A stretch of DNA of 24,778 nt from Bacteroidales bacterium (GCA_004553485.1 SFLG01000045.1:1-24778), one strand, 5' to 3'; positions 5,863-14,441 are shown, numbered from the stretch's first letter. Numbers and translations: made by a program. Notes: generated from the sequence alone by a model not told the origin.

Positions 5863-7509
5863 TTATTTGCCTTTGTGCTCGCACTGGAGGGTGAGGCTGG
5901 GCTGGTCGCAGACCTCGGCGGGGCCGAAGTACTGGATGGGGCCAGGGTATACGTAGCAGGTGTTGAGGGCCCAGTCGGCGCGCTGCGAGGCGAACTTCTG
6001 GAAGGGTGCGCCTTCGAGGTCAACAAGAGCTTTCTGTATAACGGGCTTCATCTTGCCGTTGCGGCGCTCCATGTTCATCATCATGGTGATGGGGATACCG
6101 CCGGCAATCCACTGCACGGCAGGTTTGACGAGGTTGCGTACCGACGACATATAACCGGTTACGCCGGCGTTGATGAGCTGTGCGGCGTTGTATCCGAGAG
6201 CGTAGCAGTAGTCGGCGTCGAAGTTGGACGGGTCGGCGCAACGGCCTTCGTAACCGAAGAAGTGGTGCTGTGCGCTGTACTTGCCGTGGTATTTGCCCTC
6301 AGCGCGCATCTGCTCGAGGCGCTTGCCTACCATCTCGCTGAGCAGCTTCTCTGTCTCGATGAGCGAAACCTGGACGTTGCCGTGGGGGTCGCGGTCGAGG
6401 GTGAGCTGACGGGCCACGCCGTGGGGAAGCGAGTCGTAGACGGCGGCGTTGTCGGCCGAGAGGTGCTCGAGGATGTACTTGCGCTGCTCGGATGCCTCCA
6501 TCTTGGCAAAGCCTTCGGTCTTGGCGAGCAGGTCGTTGAGCTCGGCGATGAGAGCCTTCATTGCGGGGATGAACTCGATAAGGCCTTCGGGGATGAGCAC
6601 GATGCCGTAGTTGTTGCCTTCCTCGGCGCGGGCGGCGACGGTCTTGGCAAGGTCGTCGACAATCTGGGCGAGGGTCATGTTCTTTGCCTCGACTTCCTCG
6701 CTGATGATGCAGACATTGGGCTGGGTCTGCAGGGCGCACTCGAGGGCGATGTGGCTGGCCGAACGGCCCATGAGCTTGATGAAGTGCCAGTATTTCTTGG
6801 CCGAGTTGCAGTCGCGCTCGATGTTGCCGATAACCTCGCTGTAAACCTTGGTGGCGGTGTCGAAACCGAACGATGTCTCGATCATCTCGTTCTTGAGGTC
6901 GCCGTCGATGGTCTTGGGGCAGCCGATAACCTGTACGCCGGCGCCGATGCCGTTGTAGTATTCGGCCAGCACGGCGGCGTTGGTGTTGGAGTCGTCGCCG
7001 CCGATGATGACGAGGGCGGTGATGCCGAGTTCCTTGAGAATTTCAAGGCCGGCGTCGAACTGCTCCTTGGTCTCGAGTTTGGTGCGGCCCGAGCCGATGA
7101 TGTCGAAACCGCCGGTGTTGCGGTATTCGTCGATGATTGAGGCTGTGAGCTCGATATAGCGGTGCTCGACGAGGCCGCCGGGGCCCATGATGAAACCGAA
7201 CAGACGGCTGTCGCGGTTGATTTTCTTGATACCATCAAAGATACCCGAGATGACGTTGTGACCGCCGGGAGCCTGGCCACCGCTGAGGATGACGCCGACG
7301 TTGAGGGGCTTGCCGCGGAGGGTGCCGGGGACGTTCTCGAACTGGAGCTCGGGCAGTCCGTAGGTTGTGGGGAAGAGCTTCTTGATTTCTTCCTGGTCGG
7401 CAACCGACTGGGTGGGTTTGCCGGTAACGGCCTTCACTGCGCCTTTGAGGGCTATGGGAAGTTTGGGCTGATAAGCAGCGCGGGCTTTCTGCAAAGCGCT
7501 TTTTTTCAT
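5863..7509 (-). CDS. pfp: diphosphate-dependent phosphofructokinase (PPi-PFK)
   Basis: This encodes 548 residues, the length of the long (beta-type) PPi-PFKs. It transfers phosphate from pyrophosphate to fructose 6-phosphate, reversibly, in cytoplasmic glycolysis. Visible motifs are SGGQAPGGHN (76-85), GGDDSN (170-175), PKTIDGDL (198-205), MGRS (248-251) and GYEGR (419-423). The second Asp in GGDDS and the Lys in PKTIDGD are the residues that mark PPi rather than ATP as phosphoryl donor. The ATG at 7509 is the natural start, preceded by an A/T-rich leader. It is the last gene of the minus-strand block and probably has its own promoter near 7720. Several neighbours (KdsB, the nucleotidyltransferase, acyl-CoA ligase, Hpt) make PPi that this enzyme could use (inference). 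Confidence 0.96.
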   Translation of the reverse strand: MKKSALQKARAAYQPKLPIALKGAVKAVTGKPTQSVADQEEIKKLFPTTYGLPELQFENVPGTLRGKPLNVGVILSGGQAPGGHNVISGIFDGIKKINRDSRLFGFIMGPGGLVEHRYIELTASIIDEYRNTGGFDIIGSGRTKLETKEQFDAGLEILKELGITALVIIGGDDSNTNAAVLAEYYNGIGAGVQVIGCPKTIDGDLKNEMIETSFGFDTATKVYSEVIGNIERDCNSAKKYWHFIKLMGRSASHIALECALQTQPNVCIISEEVEAKNMTLAQIVDDLAKTVAARAEEGNNYGIVLIPEGLIEFIPAMKALIAELNDLLAKTEGFAKMEASEQRKYILEHLSADNAAVYDSLPHGVARQLTLDRDPHGNVQVSLIETEKLLSEMVGKRLEQMRAEGKYHGKYSAQHHFFGYEGRCADPSNFDADYCYALGYNAAQLINAGVTGYMSSVRNLVKPAVQWIAGGIPITMMMNMERRNGKMKPVIQKALVDLEGAPFQKFASQRADWALNTCYVYPGPIQYFGPAEVCDQPSLTLQCEHKGK

Positions 7510-7791
7510 TTTATGTATTAACTTTTAGTTAGTAAGTAAAATTTTTCAGTATCAAAAGACTGCCCCTCGGCCGGTGTGGCGTCCCCGCAGCGGGGGAGGC
7601 GGTCAGAAATGGAGTTTTGGTTTATCGTTCAACTCAATCAGAGTCGCTGCAAAAGCCCGTTTTGTAAGGGAAGTTCGGCCAAAACGGATTTTGGGACAGC
7701 AGCCGGGGCTCTTTGACTGCAAAAATACAAAATATATCCCGTTTACGCCACTGACGTTGCCGCTGGCCTGCGCGCGCTAATGTTAAATAAT
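7510..7791. other. leader and promoter region of the PFK gene
   Basis: No gene is supported in these 282 bases. A short GC hairpin (CCCCG at 7583-7587 facing CGGGG at 7591-7595) and the promoter candidate at 7720-7727 are the visible features. If that promoter is used, PFK has a leader of about 200 bases. Confidence 0.4.
7720..7727 (-). promoter_or_regulatory. candidate -7 element for the PFK gene
   Basis: The minus strand reads TATTTTTG, a TAnnTTTG match, and a second near match TATATTTTG overlaps just upstream (7728-7736). No clear TTG is found about 20 bases further up. The position between the M16 stop and the PFK start suits a PFK promoter. Confidence 0.35.
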
Positions 7792-9093
7792 TTAAAGAGG
7801 GCTGCCCGCCGTCACCGTTATCGCACGTTCGCGTACGATGTAGCGGCGGGTCATTGCCATTATGGTGTCGGCGTCGAGGCTGCCGATGGCGCGGAACTGT
7901 CGGTCGAAGTAGTCGTCGGGGCATCCGAGATACAGGTCCATGGCGTTGTACTGCAGGATGCTGAAGGGGCTGTCGAGGGTGGTGGCAAGCTGCGTAGCCG
8001 CATAGCGGCGCAGACGCGTCAGCTCGTCGGCGCCCATCGGCTCGGTAGCCAGCCGCTCTATCTCCTTGCGTATCTCGTCCAACGCCAAAGCCGCCGTACC
8101 CTGCCCGCACTGGGCCGAGATGCGGATGCGCGTGCCCTCGAAATTGCTCTCGAGCGAGGCGCTGATGCCGTAGGTAAGTCCTTTGGCCTCACGTATATTG
8201 GTCATAAGACGGCTGCCGAAATAGCCGCCGAGAGCCATGACGGTAAGGCGCAGGGCGCTATAGTCGGGATGATGGCGGTCGATGTCTACGGGGATAACGC
8301 TCACGATGGCCGTCTGCAGCGAGTCGTCGACGGCGATGTGCTCGCTCACCGACGGAGACGGGGTGTACTTCACCACTGGGGCCACGGGCTGCATCTCGCC
8401 CTGCTGTGCCGACAGCCGCCGGCCCAGGCCGATGACGCGCTCGAGGGACGGGCCGTCGAAGTTTCCGGCGGCGAAGATGTGGATGTGGCTGCCGCGTAGG
8501 CCCCCGGATATCACGTCGAGCACCATCTCGCGTGTCACGGCCAGCAGGTCGTCCTCGCCGACGGGGGCGGCGTAAGGATGGTCGGGGCCGCACGACAGCT
8601 CGTCGGCACGTTCGCCGGCCTTGTTGATTATGCGCGCGCGGTCGTAGCGCAGCTTCTGCACCTCCGAGGCCACGCGGGTCTGCAGCGACTGCTGTGGCAC
8701 GTCAGCCTCGGTGAGAACCTCGTACAGCAGGTCGGTGATTTTATCAAGCGACTGGGGCAGGAAGTCGGCGACGATGCCGTTGTAGCCCTGTTTGCCGGAC
8801 GGACCCAGACGTGAGCCCTCGAAGTCGAGGAAGTCGGCCAGCTCGTCAGCAGGGCGGTTTGCGGTGCTTTCCATCACCAGTCTGTCGGCCAGTGCCACGG
8901 CGGCACGGCGCACACTGTCGGCGCTGTTGGCGTTGTTGTGGCCATAAAGTATCTCCACCCTCATCTTGGGGGCGAGGGGATCGCGCAGCAGATGCAGGGT
9001 GACGCCCGGCGCCACGCTCACGGTCTCGAGAGCGGGCAGCGTCAGCGACGCAAAATCAGTGACGGCGGGGAGTGTTACAGAGCGCTCAGTCAT
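7792..9093 (-). CDS. M16 family peptidase homologue, non-catalytic type
   Basis: This encodes 433 residues, the length of a two-domain M16B protein. The place where active M16 enzymes carry HxxEH reads LADRLVMESTANRPADELAD (about 69-88) with no His pair, so zinc catalysis is not expected. The C-terminal domain keeps the substrate-binding segment GGYFGSRLMTNIREAKGLTYG (about 289-309), including the Arg...Tyr pattern. In known M16B systems an active subunit pairs with an inactive one; no active partner is in this window. There is no signal peptide, so it is probably cytoplasmic. It lies downstream of kdsB on the same strand across a 134-base gap holding a 9-bp repeat array. Confidence 0.85.
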   Translation of the reverse strand: MTERSVTLPAVTDFASLTLPALETVSVAPGVTLHLLRDPLAPKMRVEILYGHNNANSADSVRRAAVALADRLVMESTANRPADELADFLDFEGSRLGPSGKQGYNGIVADFLPQSLDKITDLLYEVLTEADVPQQSLQTRVASEVQKLRYDRARIINKAGERADELSCGPDHPYAAPVGEDDLLAVTREMVLDVISGGLRGSHIHIFAAGNFDGPSLERVIGLGRRLSAQQGEMQPVAPVVKYTPSPSVSEHIAVDDSLQTAIVSVIPVDIDRHHPDYSALRLTVMALGGYFGSRLMTNIREAKGLTYGISASLESNFEGTRIRISAQCGQGTAALALDEIRKEIERLATEPMGADELTRLRRYAATQLATTLDSPFSILQYNAMDLYLGCPDDYFDRQFRAIGSLDADTIMAMTRRYIVRERAITVTAGSPL

Positions 9094-9098
9094 AGGAA

Positions 9099-9152
9099 GG
9101 GGTGGAAGTTGTGGGAGTTACGGGAGTTGTGGGAGGTGTGGGAGGGCTGGAA
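9099..9152. repeat. 9-bp degenerate tandem array, G-rich
   Basis: Six units in register: GGGGTGGAA, GTTGTGGGA, GTTACGGGA, GTTGTGGGA, GGTGTGGGA, GGGCTGGAA. GGG therefore recurs every 9 bases (9113, 9122, 9131, 9140), giving a G-quadruplex-compatible pattern with 6-base loops on the plus strand. It lies in the kdsB-M16 gap just upstream of the M16 start, so the mRNA there would be C-rich. Confidence 0.85.
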
Positions 9153-9227
9153 GGTTGGATAATTGGGCGGCATTCCAAGATACCACTGATACCCTCATAC
9201 CCCTCAAATTTTAAACTCCGCCAGAGC

Positions 9228-10013
9228 TTAAGATTTTAAATTATTAAGGTATTTCTCAGCCTCGGCGAGGTCGTCGGGGGTGTCGATGCCGATGGTGGGG
9301 CAGTCGGTGACGGCGATGCGGATGTTGTAGCCGTTCTGGAGCCATCGCAGCTGTTCGAGACTCTCGGCCAGTTCGAGCGACGACTGCGGCAGCCGCGCTA
9401 TCTCGTCGAGCACCCCCGCACGGTATGCGTAGATGCCCACGTGGGTGTGGAACTCGGCGGTGTCGAGCCATTCGGTATATTTTACGCCGCGCACATACGG
9501 GATGATGGAGCGTGAGAAGTAGAGTGCGCGTCCGGCGTTGTCGAAGGTGACTTTGACAAGGTTGGCGTCGAAGAGGGCCTCGAAGCCGCGCGACTTGTCG
9601 AACTTGCGCGCGAGGGTGGCGATGTCGGTGTCGGCGTTGTCGAAGCAGGCGGCGAGGGTGCGTATTTGCGACGGGTCGATGAACGGCTCGTCGCCCTGGA
9701 TGTTTATCACCACATCGGCCTGCGAACCCAGATTGGCGTAGGCCTCGCTGCAGCGGTCGGTGCCGCTGCGGTGGTTGGCGGAGGTCATCACGGCCACGCC
9801 GCCGAAGGCGCGCACGGCATCGGCGATGCGCTGGTCGTCGGTGGCGACGGCGTTGTTCTCCATCACCAGCGACACCTGCTCGTACACGCGCTGTATCATC
9901 GGCTTGCCGCCCAAAAGCGCCAGGGGCTTGCCCGGAAAACGCGTCGAGGCGTAGCGGGCGGGGATTATTCCTAAAAATTCTTTTCCAAGTTTCATAAGCT
10001 GTACAGATTTCAT
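9228..10013 (-). CDS. kdsB: 3-deoxy-manno-octulosonate cytidylyltransferase
   Basis: KdsB activates Kdo with CTP to CMP-Kdo, releasing PPi, in the cytoplasm, for lipid A-core assembly. It encodes 261 residues from this start, or 255 from a second ATG at 9995; family members are about 245-260. The N-terminal motif GIIPARYASTRFPGKPL is the nucleotide-binding signature. VINIQGDEPFI and the late GIDTPDDL segment also fit. Two in-frame ATGs occur because the start region is tandemly duplicated (18 bp). The second (MKLGKEFLGIIPARY) lies closer to the usual family start. It follows the flippase-like gene by only 15 bases, so the two are probably co-transcribed. Confidence 0.96.
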   Translation of the reverse strand: MKSVQLMKLGKEFLGIIPARYASTRFPGKPLALLGGKPMIQRVYEQVSLVMENNAVATDDQRIADAVRAFGGVAVMTSANHRSGTDRCSEAYANLGSQADVVINIQGDEPFIDPSQIRTLAACFDNADTDIATLARKFDKSRGFEALFDANLVKVTFDNAGRALYFSRSIIPYVRGVKYTEWLDTAEFHTHVGIYAYRAGVLDEIARLPQSSLELAESLEQLRWLQNGYNIRIAVTDCPTIGIDTPDDLAEAEKYLNNLKS

Positions 10014-10020
10014 AAGCTGT
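9990..10020 (-). repeat. tandem duplication of the kdsB start region (18-bp period)
   Basis: ACAGCTTATGAAA occurs twice on the minus strand (10020-10008 and 10002-9990), 18 bases apart. Both copies carry an ATG in the kdsB frame, so translation could start at either. Six codons separate the two starts. Confidence 0.85.
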
Positions 10021-10028
10021 AGTTTTTA

Positions 10029-11066
10029 TCAGGCCGCGGCCCGGCCGCACCGGCGTCTGCCGAAGTAGGTGGGCAGCAGCAGCGAGCCGGCGATGAGGTA
10101 GACGTAGTAGCTGACGATGCGCCAGGCGATGGCGATGGTCAGCGCCAGACCGCCCGCGCCCATTAGGTCGCCGTAGTATTCGGTGAAGAGCCATTCGCTG
10201 ACGCCGCTGCCGCCGGGTGTGGGCGATATCATCAGAATCACCCATACCACAAACTGCCGGCAGAATACCAACAGGCCCGAGGACTCGGGAGCAAAGCCCC
10301 AGAACAGGGCGTTGACGATGAGGTAGCGCGAGAACCACGACACGACGGTGGCGCCGAAGACGTTGAGCCACCAGCGGCGGCTGAAGTTGCGCAGCTCGGC
10401 CGACGCCTTCTCCATATTGTGGGTCGTCTCGAAGGCTCCGCGGCGCCAACGGCGCAGCCAGCGCAGGCAAAAGAGCCGCCTTATTAGGCGCGACACCATC
10501 TGCGGCTTGTGTATTATTCCTAAATAAAGTATTGTCGTCCACACCACTATGCCGGCGTAGACGAGCCAGAAGAGCACTTGTACCGTGTCCATGAACACGG
10601 CGTCGTGGCCATTACTGCCAAAGAGCTCGCCAAAGGGCACGACAAGCAGAATTATCGGGCAGAACACCACAAAGAACAGCTCGTCGAGGAACAGTGTCGT
10701 CAGCGTCAGCGTTGAAGCGCGCCCCAGCGATACGCCTTCGCGGTTGAGGTAGAAGATGGCGAAAGCGCTGCCGCCGACGGCCGAGGGGGTGATGGCCGAA
10801 GTGAAGGCGCACATCAGGTCGACGCGCAGCGACCGCTTCCAGCTCAGCTGCGGCCACGCTATGGTGTGGAAACGCCACGTCAGGCCAAAGTCACGTCCGC
10901 ACATAAAGAGCACCGCCAACAGGCAGCCCACGAGGGCGCGCGGGGTAAAGCTGAAGTCGTCGAAGCCCGCCGTCCCGATTTCGTTTCGGAACAGCAACAC
11001 TGTCACCGCCACGCCAATGGCTACCGGCACAACGGCCTTCAGCAATGTATTCAGCAGCGGCTTCAT
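10029..11066 (-). CDS. lysylphosphatidylglycerol synthase TM-like / UPF0104 membrane protein
   Basis: This encodes 345 residues with many hydrophobic segments, beginning with VVPVAIGVAVTVLLF and then ALVGCLLAVLFM. Later come LFLDELFFVVFCPIILLVVP and the family mark ISPTPGGSGVSE (about 285-296). These features fit the LPG_synthase_TM/UPF0104 inner-membrane family (PF03706), whose members are flippase-like or fused to lysyl-PG synthases. There is no synthase domain here, so transport or flipping of a lipid-linked substrate is the likelier role (inference). The gene ends in a double stop (TGATAA) and is followed within 15 bases by kdsB, which suggests an envelope link. Two palindromic repeats lie upstream. 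Confidence 0.85.
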   Translation of the reverse strand: MKPLLNTLLKAVVPVAIGVAVTVLLFRNEIGTAGFDDFSFTPRALVGCLLAVLFMCGRDFGLTWRFHTIAWPQLSWKRSLRVDLMCAFTSAITPSAVGGSAFAIFYLNREGVSLGRASTLTLTTLFLDELFFVVFCPIILLVVPFGELFGSNGHDAVFMDTVQVLFWLVYAGIVVWTTILYLGIIHKPQMVSRLIRRLFCLRWLRRWRRGAFETTHNMEKASAELRNFSRRWWLNVFGATVVSWFSRYLIVNALFWGFAPESSGLLVFCRQFVVWVILMISPTPGGSGVSEWLFTEYYGDLMGAGGLALTIAIAWRIVSYYVYLIAGSLLLPTYFGRRRCGRAAA

Positions 11067-11115
11067 TCCATTGGTAAGATAACTTTATGATTTAAGTTTC
11101 GCAAGCTCAACTTAA

Positions 11116-11154
11116 GGTTTATAAGCTTATAGGTTTATGGGTTTATAAGCTTAT
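11116..11154. repeat. two direct copies of a 15-base palindromic motif
   Basis: GGTTTATAAGCTTAT occurs at 11116-11130 and 11140-11154, 24 bases apart. Each contains the perfect palindrome ATAAGCTTAT. They lie 50-90 bases upstream of the flippase-like gene. Spacing of two palindromes near two helical turns could suit a dimeric regulator, but this is speculation. Confidence 0.6.
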
Positions 11155-11213
11155 GAGCCTGCGGAAGCAATATGGTTAAATCTTTTGTTGTGATAATGAT
11201 TGCAAGAGGATGT

Positions 11214-11813
11214 TCAGTCGGGTTTTGCGGCGTTGAGCTCTTCGATGAGCCGGCGCACTGCCGCCACGGGGTCGTCGGCCTCGAGGAGTTTGCGCGAGGT
11301 GGCTACTCCGGAGGCTCCCACGGCCTGTATGACGGGCAAGTCGGTGGCGTCGAAGTCGCCGGTGAGCACCAACGGCAGCCGGCAGCCCGCCTCGCGGCTG
11401 TCGCCGACGAGCTTCATGGCGTCTTCGAGCGACAGCGACGGGTCGATGACGCCGTAGTCGATGTCTGACCGCTCGAGCATCATCGCGGAGGCCGGTGTCG
11501 ATACTGTCTCGCCGATGATGGCCTCGGCTCCGAGCTTGCCGCGCAGGCCCACGGCGCTGCCGCAGCTCTTGTCGGTGATGACAAAGCCGTGGGCGCCAAG
11601 CTTCTGCGCCAAATCGGGGTTATTCTCGACGGTGAGGATTATGCCGGCCTCGCGGCAGATGGCGGCAACAGCCTCGGCCTCGGTGTCCGTAATCTTTGCA
11701 TCGCCCCGGCAGGTGTCGGCAAGGATTGCCCACGAGCATCCGCCCTCGATGGCGATGCGGGCCTGCTCGGTGAGCGGGCGCGGTAAACTGATATCTAATA
11801 CAAACTGCAGCAT
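11214..11813 (-). CDS. thiamine-phosphate-synthase-like (ThiE/TenI) TIM-barrel protein
   Basis: This encodes 199 residues, close to ThiE length. The pattern is that of a TMP-synthase-like barrel: a start that leads into QARIAIEGGCSWAIL, AICREAGIILTVENN (about 51-65), LAQKLGAHGFVI, a late DIDYGVIDPS where ThiE has a 'GP.fpT' segment, and TDLPVIQAVGASGVATSRKL near the C-terminus. The usual ThiE residues for HMP-PP and thiazole phosphate binding are not clearly conserved, so activity is uncertain and another TenI-like role is possible. No other thiamine genes are nearby. It has its own consensus promoter at 11905-11935. Confidence 0.7.
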   Translation of the reverse strand: MLQFVLDISLPRPLTEQARIAIEGGCSWAILADTCRGDAKITDTEAEAVAAICREAGIILTVENNPDLAQKLGAHGFVITDKSCGSAVGLRGKLGAEAIIGETVSTPASAMMLERSDIDYGVIDPSLSLEDAMKLVGDSREAGCRLPLVLTGDFDATDLPVIQAVGASGVATSRKLLEADDPVAAVRRLIEELNAAKPD

Positions 11814-11904
11814 TGCAAGTCGTTATGTGTTTTACGCGTGTCCGGGTACGGGCCCCGGGCATACAGTTGTGCTGTTTGAAATGCCGCCAAATTGCACGGC
11901 ACTA

Positions 11905-11935
11905 CAAATTTACTACTTTTGTTTCAATCATTCAA
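11905..11935 (-). promoter_or_regulatory. promoter of the ThiE/TenI-like gene
   Basis: On the minus strand TTG (11935-11933) is followed after 20 bases by TAAATTTG (11912-11905), matching the Bacteroidota -33/-7 pattern. It would give a leader of about 85 bases. Confidence 0.6.
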
Positions 11936-11956
11936 CAGCGCCGTTTTACTTTTTGT

Positions 11957-12757
11957 TTAGCTGTTTGCCAAGTCGTTGTCGGCGACGGGCTTGCGAGCCG
12001 TCACGCCGATGCCGAAAAGTGCGTAGTCGTACCATACGGGGTCGTCGGGACGCATCTGCCGCAGTCGCTCGGTAAGCTCGAGAACAGCCTTGCGGTCGTT
12101 GCTGCGGCGGGTAAGCAAACCCAGCTGCCGGCTGACGTTGGCAACGTGTACGTCGAGGGGGATGTACAGCTGGCTGGGCTTTATCACGTCCCACACGCCC
12201 AGGTCGACGATGCCGTCGTTGCGGACAAGCCACCGCAGGGCCATGTTCACGCGCTTGAGGGCTGTAGTGTCGGTGTTGCCGGGCAGGCAGCGGCTGTTGC
12301 TCTTGCCGTCGTTGGCAAGGGCGAGCTCTTCGTTCATCGCCGCCACAAGATGCCACGACGGCAGCTCGGAGCGGTCGGCGCCGATGCTGCGCGCAAAGTC
12401 CTGCAGTGTCCCGTGCCTGGCATAGATGCGACGCAGACCGCGCAAATAATGGCGTAGGTCGGCCGCAAAAAAGGTGCGGTGGATGTTCATGTCGGGCAAA
12501 TCCTCATAGCCCTCGTCTACCATATACCGGTAAGGCTGATTGTCCATCAGCGCCAGCATACGGTCGCAGTCGCGGCAGATCATCCGGCGGTTTCCCCACG
12601 CCAGCGTCGCCGACAGCAAAGCGGCAATCTCGATGTCGCGCACATCGCTGAACCGCCGCGGAAACTGCACCGGGTCGTCAGCAATAAATTCGGGGCTGTT
12701 GATACGCCCGGCCTCCGCATCGAGCAAAAGTTTCAACTGGCCTTCCTCGTCATTCAT
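11957..12757 (-). CDS. TIGR02757/DUF2400 family protein
   Basis: This encodes 266 residues from the ATG at 12757; the frame is open six bases further, to a TTG that I do not favour. Family marks are FIADDPVQFPRRF (about 20-32), DIEIAALLSATLAWGNRRMI (about 37-56), ALRWLVRNDGIVDLGVWDVI (about 176-195), PLDVHVANVSRQLGLLTRR and DDPVWYDYALFGIGV (about 239-253). The family is widespread in Bacteroidota and uncharacterised. The PLDxH...YDfALfG architecture recalls helix-hairpin-helix base-excision proteins, but I would not assign activity. The gene is preceded on the same strand by tRNA-His and its terminator, so it probably has its own start of transcription. Confidence 0.9.
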   Translation of the reverse strand: MNDEEGQLKLLLDAEAGRINSPEFIADDPVQFPRRFSDVRDIEIAALLSATLAWGNRRMICRDCDRMLALMDNQPYRYMVDEGYEDLPDMNIHRTFFAADLRHYLRGLRRIYARHGTLQDFARSIGADRSELPSWHLVAAMNEELALANDGKSNSRCLPGNTDTTALKRVNMALRWLVRNDGIVDLGVWDVIKPSQLYIPLDVHVANVSRQLGLLTRRSNDRKAVLELTERLRQMRPDDPVWYDYALFGIGVTARKPVADNDLANS

Positions 12758-12805
12758 AATCAAAAGAAATTGACATTATCAAATTATAAAAGCATACTAT
12801 CAAAA

Positions 12806-12834
12806 AAAGCACGCTGCGGTGGGCAACGTGCTTT
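12806..12834 (-). terminator. rho-independent terminator of tRNA-His
   Basis: On the minus strand AAAGCACG (12834-12827) pairs perfectly with CGTGCTTT (12813-12806) around a 13-base loop. The stem runs on into a stretch of seven T (12808-12802). It starts 10 bases after the tRNA 3' end. Confidence 0.85.
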
Positions 12835-12843
12835 GGTGATGGG

Positions 12844-12918
<75 letters not shown>

Positions 12919-12933
12919 ATCTGTTTGCGTCTG

Positions 12934-12965
12934 CAAAGGTAGCAAAAATTTTTATTCCGCCCAAA
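12934..12965 (-). promoter_or_regulatory. consensus promoter of tRNA-His
   Basis: On the minus strand TTTG (12965-12962) is followed after 20 bases by TACCTTTG (12941-12934), a textbook Bacteroidota promoter. Transcription would start about 10 bases before the tRNA. Confidence 0.85.
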
Positions 12966-13029
12966 AAAATCGCATCCTTTTCCTCAAAAAAAATCAAGAT
13001 ATAAAATTTTCGCTTTGAGTGGTTGGGTG

Positions 13030-14354
13030 TCAGGCGGGGGAGAAGAGGATGCGGAAGGCTTCGTCGACTTTGCCGGCGGGGTGGATGCGTATCGAGTGGC
13101 GCGACGGGTCGATGCCTTTGAGGTTGTAAGCTGACACGAGGATGTCGGTCATGCCAAGTTTCTGCGCCTCGACGATGCGCTGCTCGAGGCGGGTGACGGG
13201 GCGTATCTCGCCGCTGAGGCCGACCTCGCCGGGATGGCGCTGATGACGGCCAGGTCGATGGCCGGGTCGTTGACGCGCAGTCCGCCGGCGATGTTGAGGA
13301 AGACGTCTTTGGCCGCCAGCTTGAAGCCCACACGCTTTTCGAGCACCGCCAGCAGCATGTTCATGCGTTTGGCATCGAAGCCCGTCACCGATCTCTGCGG
13401 CGTGCCGTAGGCGGCGGTGCTGACCAGGGCCTGCACCTCGATGAGGAAGGGGCGTATGCCCTCCAGGGTGACACCGATGGCGATGCCCGATAGGTCTTCG
13501 CCGGTCTGCGTGACAAGCAGCTCGTTGGGATTGGTGACCTCGCGCAGGCCCTTTGTCACCATCTCGTAGATGCCCAGCTCGCTGGTCGAGCCGAATCGGT
13601 TTTTGATGGGGCGCAGGATGCGGTACATATATTTCGAGTCGCCCTCGAACTGCAGCACAGCGTCGACGATGTGCTCGAGCACCTTCGGGCCCGCCAGCGT
13701 GCCGTCCTTGGTGATGTGGCCAATGAGGATGACCGGCGTGGACGTCTGTTTGGCATACTGCAGCAGACGTGCGGCGCACTCGCGCACCTGGCTCACCGAT
13801 CCGGCCGCCGACTCGAGGGCGTCGCTGGCGATTGTCTGCACCGAGTCGACGATGAGCAGGGTGGGCTGCACCCGTTCGATGTGCTCGAAGATGCGCTCGA
13901 GCGACGTCTCGCACACGATGAAGGCGTTGTCGCTGCCGCGTCCGATGCGGTCGGCGCGCATCTTCAGCTGAGTGGCGCTCTCCTCGCCGCTGACATAGAG
14001 GATGGTCTGACTCTTTATTGCCAGCACATTCTGCAACACCAGCGTCGACTTGCCGATGCCCGGCTCGCCGCCGATGAGAACGAGCGAGCCGTTCACCAGT
14101 CCGCCGCCCAGCACGCGGTTCAGCTCGCCCGAGGGCATCTTTATGCGCGTCTCCTCGCCGGCGGCGATGTCGCTGATAGCTACGGGGACAGATTTTACAC
14201 CCTGTACCGGCGAGGGCGTGCGTGACGTCGTCGGCACGCGCTCCTCCACCATCGTGTTCCAGGCGCCACATTCGGGACACTTGCCCGTCCATTTCGGCGA
14301 CTCGGCGCCACATTCGTTGCAGAACCAGGATGATTTGTATTTCGCTTTAGCCAT
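13030..14354 (-). pseudogene. radA: DNA repair protein RadA, interrupted by a frame-shifting deletion
   Basis: RadA/Sms is a RecA-like ATPase that helps branch migration in recombination. The first 374 codons from the ATG at 14354 are normal. The zinc finger has Cys 12, 15, 26 and 29; Walker A is GGEPGIGKST (95-104); Walker B is LLIVDSVQT; the RadA motif KNRFG is at 251-255. The Lon-like C-terminal domain follows. After AVISAI the frame runs into unrelated ISAIPARSASAARY and stops at 13149. The proper continuation, GEVGLSGEIRPVTRLEQRIV, is found in another frame down to 13030. Compared with the family, about 15-16 residues are missing at the junction near 13231, consistent with a deletion of roughly 46 bp. 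It may be a true mutation or an assembly error. Confidence 0.85.
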
Positions 14355-14441
14355 CAGTGAAAAGTATCTTGTATATTAAAATTTATTTAACGCCAACTCC
14401 AGGGTTAATAATAGTTTGACGACAAAATCAAAAGTGCTGCT

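Noticed and set aside
5875..7140. Plus-strand open frame of 421 codons
   Set aside because: It is antisense to the PPi-PFK gene and gives a Val/Gly/Ala-rich product without motifs.
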